Position numbers and translations under genes: made by a program. The notes beneath the pieces are model-generated. The model was not told where the DNA came from. It worked only from the letters and a program-made list of their open reading frames with translations, and did not search any database. Below, in pieces: positions 34,648 to 46,783 of a stretch of 64,000 bases of DNA. Source of the stretch: Nymphaea colorata (Eukaryota > Streptophyta > Magnoliopsida > Nymphaeales > Nymphaeaceae). Location of the stretch: assembly GCF_008831285.2 (NCBI RefSeq), contig NC_045141.1:11520106-11584105 (forward strand). The letters run 5' to 3'. Numbering within the stretch: the stretch's first letter is position 1; every line of letters starts with the position of its first letter.

Positions 34648-35120
34648 ATCATCCACTTGTTTCAAAATATATTTAAATTGGCTGACTAAAAGTTATGCAT
34701 AAGTGAGGATGTCTATGGACTTGAATCCACGTAGTGACACAAACTTAAATTGATTAAGGGACTTGGTCGACTTACTTTGAACCAAGCTCTTTTTTGTGTT
34801 AATCCAAAATTTTTGCCACCACAACTTTGAAGGCAATAGTTTGTATAAATTTTGAGTTGGCACATTGTAGAGTCATATGCTAATCTTGAATTCATGAGTA
34901 CTCTAGAGAATTACCTTTTCTCAAAAGAAGTGGCTCAAACTTTTATACTCATATAAGTGAGTTTAACAAAGTCTATTCACTTTTGCCTTAAGGCACTTAA
35001 ACTCGTTAAAAGATATTTCTCAACTTTCAAACAAATATAGATAGCAAACACACTTCAGTAATGAGTTCTCAATACTTGTGCTTAATCTCAAGCCCAATAT
35101 TGATTTATTCACCATTGAAC

Positions 35121-36784
35121 CTAGGCATGTGGGATCCCCATCACATTAGATTGGTTTTCATCAACACAAGACTTCATTAGCATTAATTTCGTTCCCCTCA
35201 ATGTTTTAACTATAATAGTTCTTGAAAGGCCTTTTGTCAATGGATCAACCAAATTTTGACATGATTTCACATATTTAAGTGACATCACATTGACATCAAT
35301 CATTTATCTTATAAAACTATGTCTTATTGTGTGTCTAGACTTCCAATTATGCTTTAGATTTCTGTGTTGCATATTGTCGATTGATTATCACAAAACATAG
35401 ATATCGCAAGCAATATGTTTTCTCATAGTGAAATGTCCCCTAACATATTATCAAGCCACTCAGCTTCCCTACAAGTAGATGCCAAAGCAATAAACTTTGA
35501 TTTTATAGTGGAATTAGTTATATATGTTTATTTCTTTAACCCCAAGCAACTGCTCCACCTCCAAGAGTGAATACCCATCCACTATTGGATTTAGAATCTT
35601 CTTATTACATATTCCAACTTGTATCACTATGCCTTTCAATTGTTGCTGGAAACTTGGTATAGTGCGAACCAAAATTTTAGTATATTTCAAGTACTTTAAA
35701 ATTTCATTCACTACATTCCAATGTTGTTGTCCAGGACTATTAGTATATGTTCTTGCCATATTCAATGCACATGCTATATTAGGTCAAGTACAATTCATAA
35801 CATACATAAAACGACCAATAGTATTGGCATATTTGATTTGATTTATGCTTCTACCTAAAGTAGAACTCAATTTCAATTTTGGATCATGAGTACGGGCACA
35901 ATCATCAAAATCATATCTTTAAAGTAACTTTTTCAACATAATGAGATTGACTTAAAATGATACTATTTTATTTCAAAATATTTTAAGTCCAATAATTGTA
36001 TATGTAATTCCTAAATCTTTCATATTAAACATGGAAGATAAAGATCTTTGTTTCATTTATGCAATTAGTATCACATCCTAATATTGACAAAGTACCTACA
36101 TTAATAGAATTTTGAAGCACTTTATTGCACATGCATTTGTCACCATCATGAATTTTGAAACCATAAGCTATTAAAGTACTATCAAACTTCTAATGCCATT
36201 GTTTAGAGGCTTGTTTCAACCCATACAAGGACTTCTTTAGTTTACATACTTTGTGTTCTTGTCTTGTACTACAAAACATTGAGGTTGTTTCATATATATC
36301 TTTTCATCAAGAACATCATTCAAAGAAACAGTTTTTACAACCATTTGATAGTTTTCAAGTTTATATATGACAGCGATTCTTGTTACTAGAGCAAAAGTGT
36401 CAAAGAAGTCAATTCATTTTTTTGTTTAACATTTTTCATGATAAGACGAGGTTTAAATTTTTCAATTTAACCTGCCACTTTTAATTTCATTTTGAAAATC
36501 TACTTGCAACCAACAGATTTATAACCACTGGGTAGCTCTATTAATTTCCATACATTATTAGACATAGTTGAATCAATTTCATCATTTATTTCTTCATTCC
36601 AAAATGCAACATTATGAGAAGACAAAACTTCTTGAAGTGTTAAGGGATCATTTTCTATCAAAAACATACAAAAATAAAAACCAAACTTTGTTGTTATTTT
36701 CATACTTTTGCTATGTCTAAGCACATCATCAATGTTGCCAGTATTAAAGTCTTCATAAACAGAATTATCATGTTCATGATTCAA
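35121..36784 (-). pseudogene. copia-1 reverse transcriptase/RNase H, broken
   Basis: Minus-strand pieces in order: 36784-36500 with LTLQEVLSSHNVAFWNEEIN and NNVWKLIELPSGYKSVGCK, the segment that precedes copia RT; about 36370-36180 with LENYQMVVKTVSLNDVLDEK and IYMKQPQ (the Q-M-D-V-K-T-A-F-L-N-G-type block, mutated); 35765-35514 with YTNSPGQQHWNVVNEILKYL; 35303-35121 with VKSCQNLVDPLTKGLSR, the conserved end of copia RNase H. The pieces are separated by stops and frame changes, so no functional product is possible. Confidence 0.8.
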
Positions 36785-37099
36785 ACACCAAAAACATTTT
36801 TATCTTCAAAAAAAGATATATCTCGAGATTCAATAATCATATCATTAAAAATGTCAAGAAATCTATATGTTTTACTATATTCAGAATATCCAATCAAGAT
36901 TTAGGTCCCACCTTTTTATTTTTTCTTTTGAAGTTCTTACATATATTAAACAACCTCATACACAAAAATAATTTAAGTTTGGTTTCCTACCATGTTTAAG
37001 TTGATAAGGAGATTTATTTGATTTAGAATATGGTACTCTATTTAGAATAGAATAAGCCGACAGTAAAACTTCAATGTCCACATGTTATTGTGAAGACAT

Positions 37100-37520
37100 G
37101 AATTAAGAAGTATATCATTCATCATTTCTACGAGCGTTCGATATTATATTTCAGCTACTCCATTCTTTTGAGGAGTTCTAACAGCAGTATTTTGATGAAC
37201 CATTCCATTATCTTCACAAAACATTTCAAATTCATCTCCTAAGTATTCATCCCCTCTATCCATGCTGAAGTTAATAATTTTTTACAATCTATTTTGCACT
37301 ACAACAATATAAGGAAGAAATTTTGAAAAAGCATCAGAGTTATATTTCATTAGATAAACATTACAAAATTTAGAATAGTCATCTATGCAAGTCATGAAAT
37401 AGTGATTTCCACCTCAAGATGGAATCCTATCCATATGACACACATCAGAGTGGATGAGTTCAAGCAATTTATAATCTTTATTAACACTAGGAAAAAGCAA
37501 TCTACTGATTTTAGTATGTA
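37100..37520 (-). pseudogene. copia-1 integrase core, broken
   Basis: On the minus strand, 37260-37130 reads GDEYLGDEFEMFCEDNGMVH, then QNTAVRTPQKNGVAEI, the end of the copia integrase catalytic domain including the QKNG-x-AE motif (the usual R after AE is mutated). Farther right (to about 37500) weak integrase-like sequence continues with stops. Confidence 0.65.
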
Positions 37521-37529
37521 TGAAATTTC

Positions 37530-37706
37530 AATTTTGTATGATAATGAAATTTAACTTGACTTTGCAATGAACCAAGTTCATTCATATTATGAATGCTTTG
37601 ATAGTTAATATGATCTCAAATTTTGTATGATAATGAAATTTAACTTGACTTTATGAACCAAGTTTATTCATATCATGAATGCTTCGATAGTTAATATGAT
37701 CTCAAA
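37530..37706. repeat. 89 bp tandem duplication inside copia-1
   Basis: Two adjacent copies, 37530-37618 and 37619-37706, share aattttgtatgataatgaaa through gatagttaatatgatctcaaa, with a small 3 bp length difference and a few substitutions. Confidence 0.85.
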
Positions 37707-38319
37707 TAGAATGCCAAAGAATAGAAGAATCCACCTTATAAACGGAAGGAATATTATTTCATACGCATGTTGAACATACCATTGGTAGCAAAATCCTTTC
37801 TTATAAAAGTTTTTCCTTTGGTTACAATTATAATCTCGGACTCAATAACAATATTGGAAGAATTTTGAAACAATAAATCTGCAGAGATCAAGTTTTTTCT
37901 GTAGTTCTAGAGAATAGTGGACATTTTCTAGTGTTAGGATCATCCTAGAGGTGAACTTTATTTCCATGCTCCCTTTACCCAACACTTTAAAAGAGTAGAA
38001 TTTCCCATAAAGAGATTATTTCGTTCCCCCATTGCTTCATAAGATTTAAATAAACTTCTACCATTTACCACATGCACAATGCTTCATGTATCTAGGTATT
38101 TGTCCATATCTAAAGCCACCATAAGTCTTTCAAAAGTTACAAATACAAAGTTTTCTTCTGTATCATTGTGTTGTGGGCCTTTGCAATTCCTTGCATAATA
38201 TGTCATTTGACACCAAACAGAACATTTGTCTTTCTTTTAGTTGATTTGCTTTTTCTAAGGTAAGAAATCTCTTCTCTTTTTCTAAAATTTAAATCTTTCT
38301 ACCACAGTTTGAAATATAT

Positions 38320-38727
38320 TCACTTTAGGAATGACTTATTTGAGATATTTTTCATTATTTTTATCACAAAGTCATTACTCTTCTTCAATATAAATGTAAG
38401 AAGTCCATCTAGAGTGATCTTTTCATCCTTATGCTTAATAAGATTTGTATATTCTTTCCAAGAATAAGACAGTTTACCACTCACAGTGGCTACTTGAAAA
38501 TCATTGTCTAGATAAGCCAAGATTTGTATTTCATAAATCTGTGCTAGAAAAGGTTTATCGTCAACAATAATGACATTGACATATTGATCTAACCAAGAAC
38601 CTTTTGTTGTCAGCATCTTTGGTGTTGTACATCGACAACAATGCATTCCACAGTTCCTTTCTTGAGTCGATTGTTGAATATAAATCATGGAAAATCTGCT
38701 AAGGTATTGAGAATATGTCTTTTGCAT
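38320..38727 (-). pseudogene. copia-1 gag (UBN2-type), fragment
   Basis: A 135-codon minus frame resembles the gag-polypeptide domain of plant copia elements: a CTTPKMLTTKGSWLDQYV segment, VDDKPFLAQIYEIQILA, FQVATVSGKLSYSWKEY and a following DEKITLDGLLTFI. The N-terminal part (toward 38900) and the zinc knuckle are not recognisable in the same frame. Confidence 0.7.
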
Positions 38728-38979
38728 CGAGGATTTTCACCCTCTCATTTTTCTTTCTTATTTTTGTTGCTTAGATTCTTCACATGGAGCAAGGTGTGGA
38801 CATGGCTTCTTGAGGACGTAGTCGATCCAAAGCTCTGACAGTAGAAATGCTACTTTGTTTGCCCTTGTTTGAAGTTTGTGTCATCAAAATGACCGAGTTT
38901 CTCCAAATCATGAGTCAACAAATTGATGCAGTTCGAATTGGTTGGAATAGAACCAAAGCCCATGTTGAAGTTTTAAATT

Positions 38980-39384
38980 TGTTGGAGAAAATTAGATTAA
39001 AATGGAAGAGATGTAGAGCCTAGAGGCATGCCAAAAGTGTGTTCTCTTTAGAATTTCAATTGCCTTGCTTAGGATTTTGTTCATAAGTTGCATGCAGATG
39101 ATATATGATTGCATTCCCAAATACAATTAGGCTAATACCTCAAAAGATCTCTATTTCACACACACAGAACTACTTTATATAGAAGATGTTCACTCAAATT
39201 GCCAATGCCAAATAGAAAGCCAGAGACCTTAATTTGTAAGTATTAAAGACACCTCTTCATTAAAAGCCCAAAGGAAAAGACAAACTTTTGAAAACCTATG
39301 CTTTAATAAAAAGGCATCACTTTTAAAAAATAATCTATTTATTCATTTTAGTTTCAAAATATTTATTTTGAAATTTCTTTAACA
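38980..39384 (-). repeat. copia-1 5' LTR
   Basis: Plus-strand ends are tgttggagaaaa and tttctttaaca, the partner of 34193-34647. The two LTRs differ by many substitutions and by indels (455 versus 405 bp), so the insertion is old. No intact tRNA-Met primer-binding site is visible to its left (38930-38979); one may have decayed. Confidence 0.85.
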
Positions 39385-39774
39385 TGTATATATGTAAGAA
39401 TATTCATCTAATAGATGAAGATCACAATCTTGGTCATGTGGGAACAGAGGAGAGGGCAGCACATTGAAGTAGTTGATTTAGGAAATGGATTTGGAGTAAT
39501 TCTGCTCCCCCTCTGGGAAGTGGACCATGTAATTACCCTATATATGAAAGAAGAATTCTAACCTGTACTAGGATTAAGAAGTTCAGAATTCAGATAGCTA
39601 ACATGTGGTATTTATGTCATGCTGCTGAGGAGTCTGTTGAACATGTGTTTGTGAGGTGCAAAGCAACCATAGCTGTGTGCGCATATGTTGGATTGAGATT
39701 TAGTGTGGAAATTATAAGATTAGTTCCAAAGTTACTGTGCTTAAGGCTTTCTTGCCCAAGAACTTGTTGTAACT
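39385..39774 (+). mobile_element. LINE-A remnant, part 2 (zf-RVT region)
   Basis: Contains a plus-strand stretch at about 39567-39665 reading RIKKFRIQIANMWYLCHAAE then ESVEHVFVRCK, which fits the zinc-binding segment near the C-terminus of plant L1 reverse-transcriptase proteins (C..C....H...C pattern). It lies between the copia-1 LTR and the start of LINE-B and appears to be the continuation of the LINE at 33514-34192. Its last 11 bases (ttgttgtaact, 39764-39774) are repeated after LINE-B. Confidence 0.6.
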
Positions 39775-39806
39775 AGAGGAGAGAGAACGTCTGGTAGGGT
39801 TTAGGC

Positions 39807-41362
39807 ATGCCAAGGTTTTTCTCCCCCTCGCATTGGGTGGGGGAGGGATCAAGGGCCACGGAGATGCCGATGGCATCCGGTGAGGACTTTCCACCTCTGC
39901 CAGCGTCAGAATCACCTCTATCAGGTAAAGGGGAATTACCAGATAGAGGGCTTCCCACACTGTTTCCCCCTTTTATTCAATCGGAACATGGGCACAGTGA
40001 ATGCTCATGGGCATCAATGGTTACTGGAAAGACTTCTGCTGGTAGTCAGCTAGAGCACCCTCTGGATGTGGAGATTAAGGATGGCAGATTCAAAATTTTC
40101 ATCCCTGAAGAAGCTTATGAAGAGATGAATCACCCGTTCCAATGGGCAGCACTGGCTTGGTTGCAAGGCTCCTCCCCTAATGGGCATACCAATTTCTCCT
40201 TTGTGTTTCTGGAACCAACCAGGCAATGGGCAGGAAGAGCCAACCCGAAGTTTTCACCATTCTCGCTGGGGGCACTTTTCTCGTCAGGGTTGAGGATGAA
40301 TAACAGCTATAATGTATCCTTCAGAAGCGTGCTTGGAGTGTTGGAGGTAGGACTCTTGTAACATGCCGATCGCAGCCAGGGCAACCTCTCACCATGGCGC
40401 CATTACTCTCTGCCCCATTATGGATTCACCTCCCAAATATGCCTCCAAATATGTGGACTGTGAAGATTTTCAACAGCATAGCCAAGGGGCTTCAGGGTGA
40501 CCTTTTGGAAATGGATACTCAAACCCTTGATATTAATCAAGGGGGTTTTGCCAGGATCAAAGTTGAACTACCTTTGACTGCCCCACTTCCCCCTAAATTT
40601 CAGTTTGTGCTGAAAGACAGCCACACCTTCTCCCAACCTTTAGTCTACGAAAGAAGATCACGATTCTGCAAGAATTGCGGTGTAAATTCTCACCCACCAG
40701 ACAAATGGCCCAAGCGAGATTCTCATTGGCAAGGGACCTACCAACATGAGGTGGCAAAAGATAAAGTCTGAACAAAGGCAACCAGTTCCACCAAAGGTCC
40801 TACGGCGGAAGGCCAGAAGGGTTTACCTCCCTCCAAGAATCAATTTTCAGCTCTAATGGAGTTAGATGATGCTCATGAGGATCCTGCAAGGAGTACTATG
40901 AGCGTCAACAAGGACAAGCCTCCTGTGGATCCAACTACTAAAGTGCAAGCTAATAACTCCCACCATGAGCCTAGAAATGGCATTACCAAAGGGAAAGCAA
41001 AAGGCAATGATGTTATCAAGGATGCAACAGGGAATCAGACTAATATGGTTAACCCTTTCATTCAGATTGATAGTTTGCCTATTGATATACCCCCAGGATT
41101 TATGTTTAAATCGACTCCAAAGCCCCAACCTCAGCTCCTAGCTAAAGTTCCCCGTGATGTTCAAGATGTTGGTGATAACACTAAAACACAAGCCTGTAAT
41201 TTTAAGGTTTTGTTCTCAACAAGAGATATCACTCAATGTCGTGGAAGGGGCAACAGATTATTTGGTCATAGGAAAATTACACAGGATACTTCTAATCGCA
41301 GCTTTGCTGATCCGAAACCAGCAGGGCCAGCAGGCAAGCGTAAGCACATTAGCCATTGCTAG
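39807..41362 (+). pseudogene. LINE-B ORF1 (RNA-binding, zinc knuckle), broken
   Basis: Open pieces: 39807-40361, then a frame change to 40394-40771, then (same frame after a single TGA at 40769-40771) 40856-41362. The first part holds FKIFIPEEAYEEMNHPFQWA and the DUF4283-like region; the second has APLWIHLPNMPPNMW and a CCHC-type knuckle, RFCKNCGVNSHPPDKWPK, where the final cysteine appears as tryptophan. This layout is that of plant L1 ORF1 proteins, which bind element RNA. Breaks: one frameshift between 40361 and 40394, one nonsense codon, and the damaged knuckle. Confidence 0.75.
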
Positions 41363-41465
41363 AAAGAGGCCCGTTTAGACACTCCACCCAACCGGGCCCT
41401 TGCCCCTCCTATTCTTGTCGGTGAAGGTGACTTTCCAAACCAAGTAACTGCCTCTCCCCTCTTTA

Positions 41466-44400
41466 ATGAAGTGTTTAGCTTGGAATATTCGTGGCCTACC
41501 TAGACATTCTGCTAGGGATGACTTTCTTCTCACTATGCAACATGAGGCTATTGATAGTTTTTTCATTTTTGATACCCTTATTCATGTTGCTTGGCTCTTA
41601 TGCTACCATGTCCAATGCTGATGTGTGAGACGGTGTGGCTCGTATCCTCTGTGGGTGGAAGTCACAAACATTTCCTGTATTGGTCTTTAATCTACATAGG
41701 TATTGGATTCTTTCGGAGGTCACTGATAAACAGTCTCACATCAAGTTTCTTGTTGGGGGTATTTATCGTCCTCCGCGTTATGCAGAAAGAGTTTGGGCAT
41801 TCACGTATATGCAGAACATTATCTCAACTTTCTAAGGCCCAATTTTACTAGTCAGGGATTTCAATGCTATGTTGGATAGGTTAGACAAAATCGGGCACCA
41901 GCCTAATCTAAATTCTTACTCTACTTTAAATAGGTTTGTTTCAAACTGTCACTTGTTTCCGTTGTCTGACCATAATCATTGGTTCAAATGGTGCTATAAT
42001 AGACAAGGAGCGAGTGAAATTTTGTGCAGATTAGACTGGGCTTTTATTAATAACGTCTGGAAGGCTCAGTGGGGCAGTGCTACTGACCTGCAGGTTCTCC
42101 CTAGATCGGCTTCAGACCACTCAGCTCTCAAAGTATCTACATGTTTCACTCCTAACCCTCCTAAAAGATTTTCTCAGTTCAAATATTTCCACTTTCGGGC
42201 CCAAAGACCACAGTGCAAATATCTAGTCCAAGAGGTTTGGAATTCACATGTTTTTGGGTGCCCCCTTGTGAGGGTGATTAAAAAACTGGAATCCACTCGA
42301 CATGCTCTTTCTAGATGAGCTAGGGATTGTGTAGGCGACATCTCGATCTGTATTAAGGAATTACGGGATGAACTTAACAAAGTCCAATCTCTTGAATTGG
42401 ATTTTACTGATAGAGACAGAAATCATGAACTTGTGATCAGAGAGGAACTGCAAGCATCCCTTGAAGAGGAAGATAGCTTATGGATGCAAAGAGCTTGTGT
42501 TAGGTGGATGACTGAGGGTGACCGTAATACGGCCTACTATCAGGCAGTAGTCAAAGGTCTTAGAAAGAAGAATTCTTTATCTGCTTTGGAGCATGCGGGG
42601 ACTAGAATTAATGATGTGAATGATATTAGAACAATATGTGATGAATTCTCTTGTGATCTTCTTGGTTCTGAAGAGGGCTCAAGATACAGTCTGAACAAGA
42701 AGGCTGATGCCCTTCAACTGTCGGTAGAGGATAATGCCACCTTGCTTCTCCTGACCACTCTTGACAAGGTGAAGCATGTGGTATTCTCCATGGATGGGAA
42801 TAGCACACTGGGTCCAGATGGTTTCCCAGCGTCTTTCTATCAGCACCATTGGAGCATTGTTGGCCATGATTTATTGCAAGTTGTTAATAGTTTCCTGTTC
42901 ACTGGGAAACTAGTCAAGAAAATAAATCAAAATTATATTGCCCTCATTCCCAAAAAGGAGGGTCTCTATAGAGTTGGTGATCTCAAACCTATTGCTTTAT
43001 GCAATGTGTTGTATAAGATTATCTCTAAATTTCTCTCTAACCATATGAAAAGAAGCCTGCAAAAAGTCATCAGCAAGGACCAAGGTGCTTTCCTTCTGGG
43101 TCGATCAATCATAGAGAATATTAATTCACTCGCTTGAGGGGTTGTGTCAGAACAACATTTGTTTTAAAATAGATTTTTCCAAAGCCTATGACAGGATTAG
43201 TTGGGCTGTTCTTAAGAATGCTCTTATCGATTTGGGGTTCAGCGTGGCTTGCACTGATAGAGTTATGATGTGTGTCTCTTCAGCTTCCTTTGCGCTCTCA
43301 TTGATGGGGTTCTAGGTGAGTTTCTCCCAATGCACAGAGGCCTGAGGAAGGGGGACCCCATGTATCCTTATCTTTTCCTTATTGTTATGGAAGAACTCTC
43401 TAGAAATTTGAAGTACAGGCATTGGAATGGTTCCTTGGATCCTCCCTATATCCCCCATGTTGGGGTTTGCCCCACTCTTCTTACCTTTGCCGATGACCTA
43501 ATCATCTTTTCTAGAGGAGACCATCACTCTTATAACGAGGTTATGCAAGCACTTGAGGCCCTTAAGCTTTCTTCTGGGTTATGTGTTAACCTACAAAAAT
43601 CTCATGCTATCTCCTTGGGGGAACAAAGAGTTCCTCTTTCCTTCATTAACAACTCAGATTGGGCGCAAGGCTCACTACCTCTTCCATATTTGGGTATCCC
43701 CTTTTTTGTTGGAAATATGCAGGATAGCTTATGTGACTCATTAGTGCTGAAAGTGGGGAAAAAAACTTGCGTTATGGTCTTCTAAGCTCCTCTCTTATGC
43801 AGGGCGTCTTTGTTTGATAAGGTATGTCCTCTTAGCCCTCATTGGCTATTGGTGCTCACCTTTTATGGTCCCTATGTCAATTAAGCATAAGCTTGAAGCT
43901 GCTATGGCTAATTTCCTTTGAGACAACCTAGAAGCTAGGAAAGGTGTGCCCTTGGTTGCTTGGCATTCTCTCTTTTGCCTGGTGTTGGAAGGGGGAGTTG
44001 GTTTAATATGTCTTGATGGTTGGAACAAAGCTTGCATTGGTCATATCACGCTGCGTATTTGCTAGTATGAAGCCCCTTGGGTGATCTTTATTAGGAAGAA
44101 ATATCTTTCTTTCCAAAGCCTATGGACATTAAAGAGCTCCAACAAGGAGTTTGGTTTTTCAAAGATGTTAGAAAAAGCTGGATTCAAATCCAAGATCAAG
44201 TAAGTTGGTCTACTGGAAGTGGATCCATTCGGTTCTGGACGGACAATTAGGGAGGTTCTCCCCTAATTTCTAAGTTGAATCCCTTAGAGGGATCAGCTTT
44301 TGAATTCTCTTTGAAATTTTCCATTAATCAGGTCCTTGATTTTGACTTGCCCATTCTTGAAAACTTCAACGATTTTCTTTCTCGAGTGGGGTGGAGAGAC

Positions 44401-44835
44401 CTAACTTAGAACCGCAGTAAGACCTCCTTTGGCAAAATTCTTCTGCCTCCAACATCAATGCTGCTGACGTGTGGGAGGTGGTGAGAGAGAAATATGCTTA
44501 GGAGCCTTGCAGGAAATTGATATGGATCCCTCAAGCTCACCCTAGAGCGCATTGGTATGTTTGGTTGACATGCAGTGATCGCTTCCCTCTATTTGATAGA
44601 CAAAAGAGAAGTATTTTTCTAGTTAACAGATGTGTTTTTTGCCTCAAGGATGAGGAGTCTTCCCACCACATCCTTTTTTTTCCTGCCTGCACTCTTCTAA
44701 AATTTGGGAGTTTGTTGCTTCTAAGTTCAAAAGAAGTCTCTCCCCCAATGTACCATTGTCATGGAGTTGAAACATCGGTTCTCTTGTAGTTTCAAAAGAG
44801 GGTGGCCTATGAAATGCTGGAAAATCTGCTTTCAC
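41466..44835 (+). pseudogene. LINE-B ORF2 (endonuclease-reverse transcriptase), broken
   Basis: Starts with MKCLAWNIRGLPRHSARDD at 41466, the hallmark start of plant L1 endonucleases. The endonuclease is interrupted by a stop at about 41621 and frame changes; its end is in 41869-42318 (GASEILCRLDWAFINNVW, SASDHSALKV). RT begins in 42397-43137 (WMTEGDRNTAYYQAV, LGPDGFPASFYQHHW, IALIPKKEG, KPIALCNVLYKIISK, QGAFLLGRSI). It continues after a frameshift with IDFSKAYDRISWAVL, then 43270-43785 with RGLRKGDPMYPYLF and the catalytic FADD (43486-43497). 44517-44789 has the late zf-RVT segment WYVWLTCSDRFPLFDRQKR and CVFCLKDEESSHHI. The RT catalytic residues remain, but the frame is split in at least five places. 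Confidence 0.85.
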
Positions 44836-45547
44836 CTCATACTTTGGAGAATGGGGTGTAGAAGCAATTCAAGAATCCATAATGAAGAAGTTTCATCTCC
44901 TCAGCAAGACTCTCATGCCATCTGGCATGTCTGTGTTGATGGCTTCTATGCTACCTTGAGGAATTTTATAGATGACAGAAAAGACCTGCAGGTTTGGCTT
45001 GCTGCTGGGGTAATTCCTGACAAGTGGCCCCTTATTTTGCCAGGTCAAGCTTGTCTACAAGTTGCCTCTATAGAATCTAATGGTAGAAGGCTGGTGGCTT
45101 TTCTGTTTAAAGACTGAGTGGATTACATCTTGACCAGGGAGTAGCTTGGTAGGAGGACAACACTAACCTACCTGAAGATACTAATCTCTGTCAGCACTTG
45201 ATGGTTGGTGGATTGGAGAGGTTTGATAATATAATGCTAATTTCAAACAACATGCCATGGCTTGGTAGGCTTTGGGCCACATTGGAAGGACATCGCCCCA
45301 CTCAGAGATGGCAAAGTGACCATGGCAACTCCTTTCATAGAGTTCAAATTCTGCAACAACAACCTGTTCATGATATTTTGTTTCTTAATGCAAAATTTGT
45401 AAATCTGGTGCCTTCAGCTTTTGGTGTCCTCTTGATTTCCGTTTCCCTTACTGGCTCGGTTTAGCCCTTTCGCTAGAGTGATTGCCAAACTTTGCTGTAT
45501 ATATTTGCTGTTGGAATGAAACGTTAGGGGGGCTTTCCCCTGCAGGG
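44836..45547 (+). other. LINE-B 3' region
   Basis: Short frames (44761-45117, 45198-45464) have no domain I recognise. They may be the C-terminal end of ORF2 in shifted frames or the 3' untranslated region. The run gttaggggggctttcccctg near 45523 resembles a hairpin found at plant LINE 3' ends. Confidence 0.45.
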
Positions 45548-46660
45548 TTGTTGTAGAACTGTGATATATGGTGGTGGGTCAGAAAGTTTAGAAGGAAATG
45601 GGTCCTGAAATGTTAGAGAATGTGCCTTCCTATGATGATATGGTATGTCTGGAAGCTCAGGAATGAGGTATACCATGATAAGGGTGGCTGGAGTTTGTAG
45701 AGAGTTAAAAGGATGTAGTGAAACGATAGAGCATAGCTCTGGCTAAATGCAGACTGGGAGCGAAATGGCAAGATGAGATAACAGCATGGTTGGGAAATGG
45801 GATTATCATGGCCTTTTCTCAGGCTGGGGGATGTTATGATACAATCAACTTGTGTTTGGTCAAGGAAAATGCAGACAACTGCATATATGTTGAAGATGGA
45901 GGAGTATAGCAAGATATTCTATAGTGTGAGCTGTTTTCAAGCCTGTTTGAGATGGAAAGCTTATGACATTTTGGCAAACATCATATAAGGTACTCCTATG
46001 GATTGTAGGCTTAGTCACACGGGAAGCATATGATCTGCCCAAGTATTCGTGTCTGTAGACAGGTACATGGTTATGGCTGCCTTTTAAAATTTAAAAATTT
46101 ATATTTTCAGAATTAATTTTTCTTGAATTGTGATTTATTCCCTTCTTTTTATTTCCCTTCCATGCACCTGGATTCTATTTTTTTGTCATTTTCCTTTCAT
46201 TTTGAGAATTTTTGTAGATTATTATATATATAATGAATATATTGATATATACACTTTGTCGTACTCCTATACCCAGATTTTCTAAAATCGCCATACACCT
46301 ACCCGCTTCATTGTACCCGTACCCACACCCATGTGGCTTAGATTAAAGGATACTCAGAATTGCTGCGAATCTGATTAGTTGGAAATGGAAACAGATGATT
46401 TATGGCATGGTTAGAGAGGAAGGCTCTAGATTTCAGAAGCATTTTAATGGATTAATACTGATTGTTTGTATGTGGAATCCTGCCCTTGAGGTGGTTAACC
46501 TGCTGAGGTTCTACATTCCTCTAGGCATGGCTAAAGAATGGGCTACTAATTGATACGGATGATAGTTACTTTTGTTTGTTTCTTTCATTCTCGTCTGTAT
46601 TGATTCTTTTATTCATATGAATAAAGGTGGGGAGACCTCTCTCCCAGCAGCGATGCACCC
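45548..46660 (+). mobile_element. LINE-A remnant, part 3 (3' end)
   Basis: After the repeated ttgttgta, a plus-strand stretch (about 45630-45700) reads MIWYVWKLRNEVYHDKGG, the usual W-x-W-K-x-R-N tail of plant L1 ORF2. This supports the view that LINE-B sits inside LINE-A. The 3' end may be near 46620-46660, where ataaaggtggggagacctct has a stem-like gggg/cccc pattern. The minus-strand frames at 45613-45912 and 45860-46042 are shadows. Confidence 0.5.
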
Positions 46661-46721
46661 GAATGGCATCTGTTGATTCTTCAGAAAATAATCTCACTCA
46701 ATCTTCTCCATCCGGTGCATG

Positions 46722-46724
<3 letters not shown>

Positions 46725-46780
<56 letters not shown>
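46725..46780. repeat. TA microsatellite
   Basis: About 27 TA units. The minus frame that crosses it translates to a Tyr-Ile repeat and is not a gene. Confidence 0.95.

Positions 46781-46783
<3 letters not shown>

Larger units (their letters stand above)
34193..39384 (-). mobile_element. copia-1: complete-length but dead Ty1/copia element
   Basis: A 5.19 kb element on the minus strand bounded by two similar direct repeats (34193-34647 and 38980-39384). Minus-strand order from right to left: 5' LTR, gag (about 38730-38320), integrase (about 37500-37100), pre-RT and RT (36784-35785), RT/RNase H (35765-35121), polypurine tract (34648-34660) and 3' LTR. Every domain has stops or frameshifts. The flanking five bases (catat left, tgtat right) agree at only three positions, as expected for an old insertion. 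It interrupts LINE-A. Frames on the plus strand within it are shadows. Confidence 0.85.
39775..45547 (+). mobile_element. LINE-B: near full-length L1-type retrotransposon
   Basis: A 5.77 kb non-LTR element inserted in LINE-A. It is flanked by ttgttgtaact (39764-39774) and ttgttgtagaact (45548-45560), a likely target-site duplication of 11-13 bases. It has an ORF1 with a zinc knuckle, an ORF2 with endonuclease and reverse transcriptase, and a 3' region ending in a gttaggggggctttcccctg stem-like motif typical of plant LINE 3' ends. No poly(A) tail is seen, so part of the repeated ttgttgta could belong to the element's tail. Several stops and frameshifts inactivate both ORFs. Confidence 0.8.

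Noticed and set aside
35524-35841. 105-codon plus frame
   Set aside because: Antisense to the copia-1 RT/RNase H segment.
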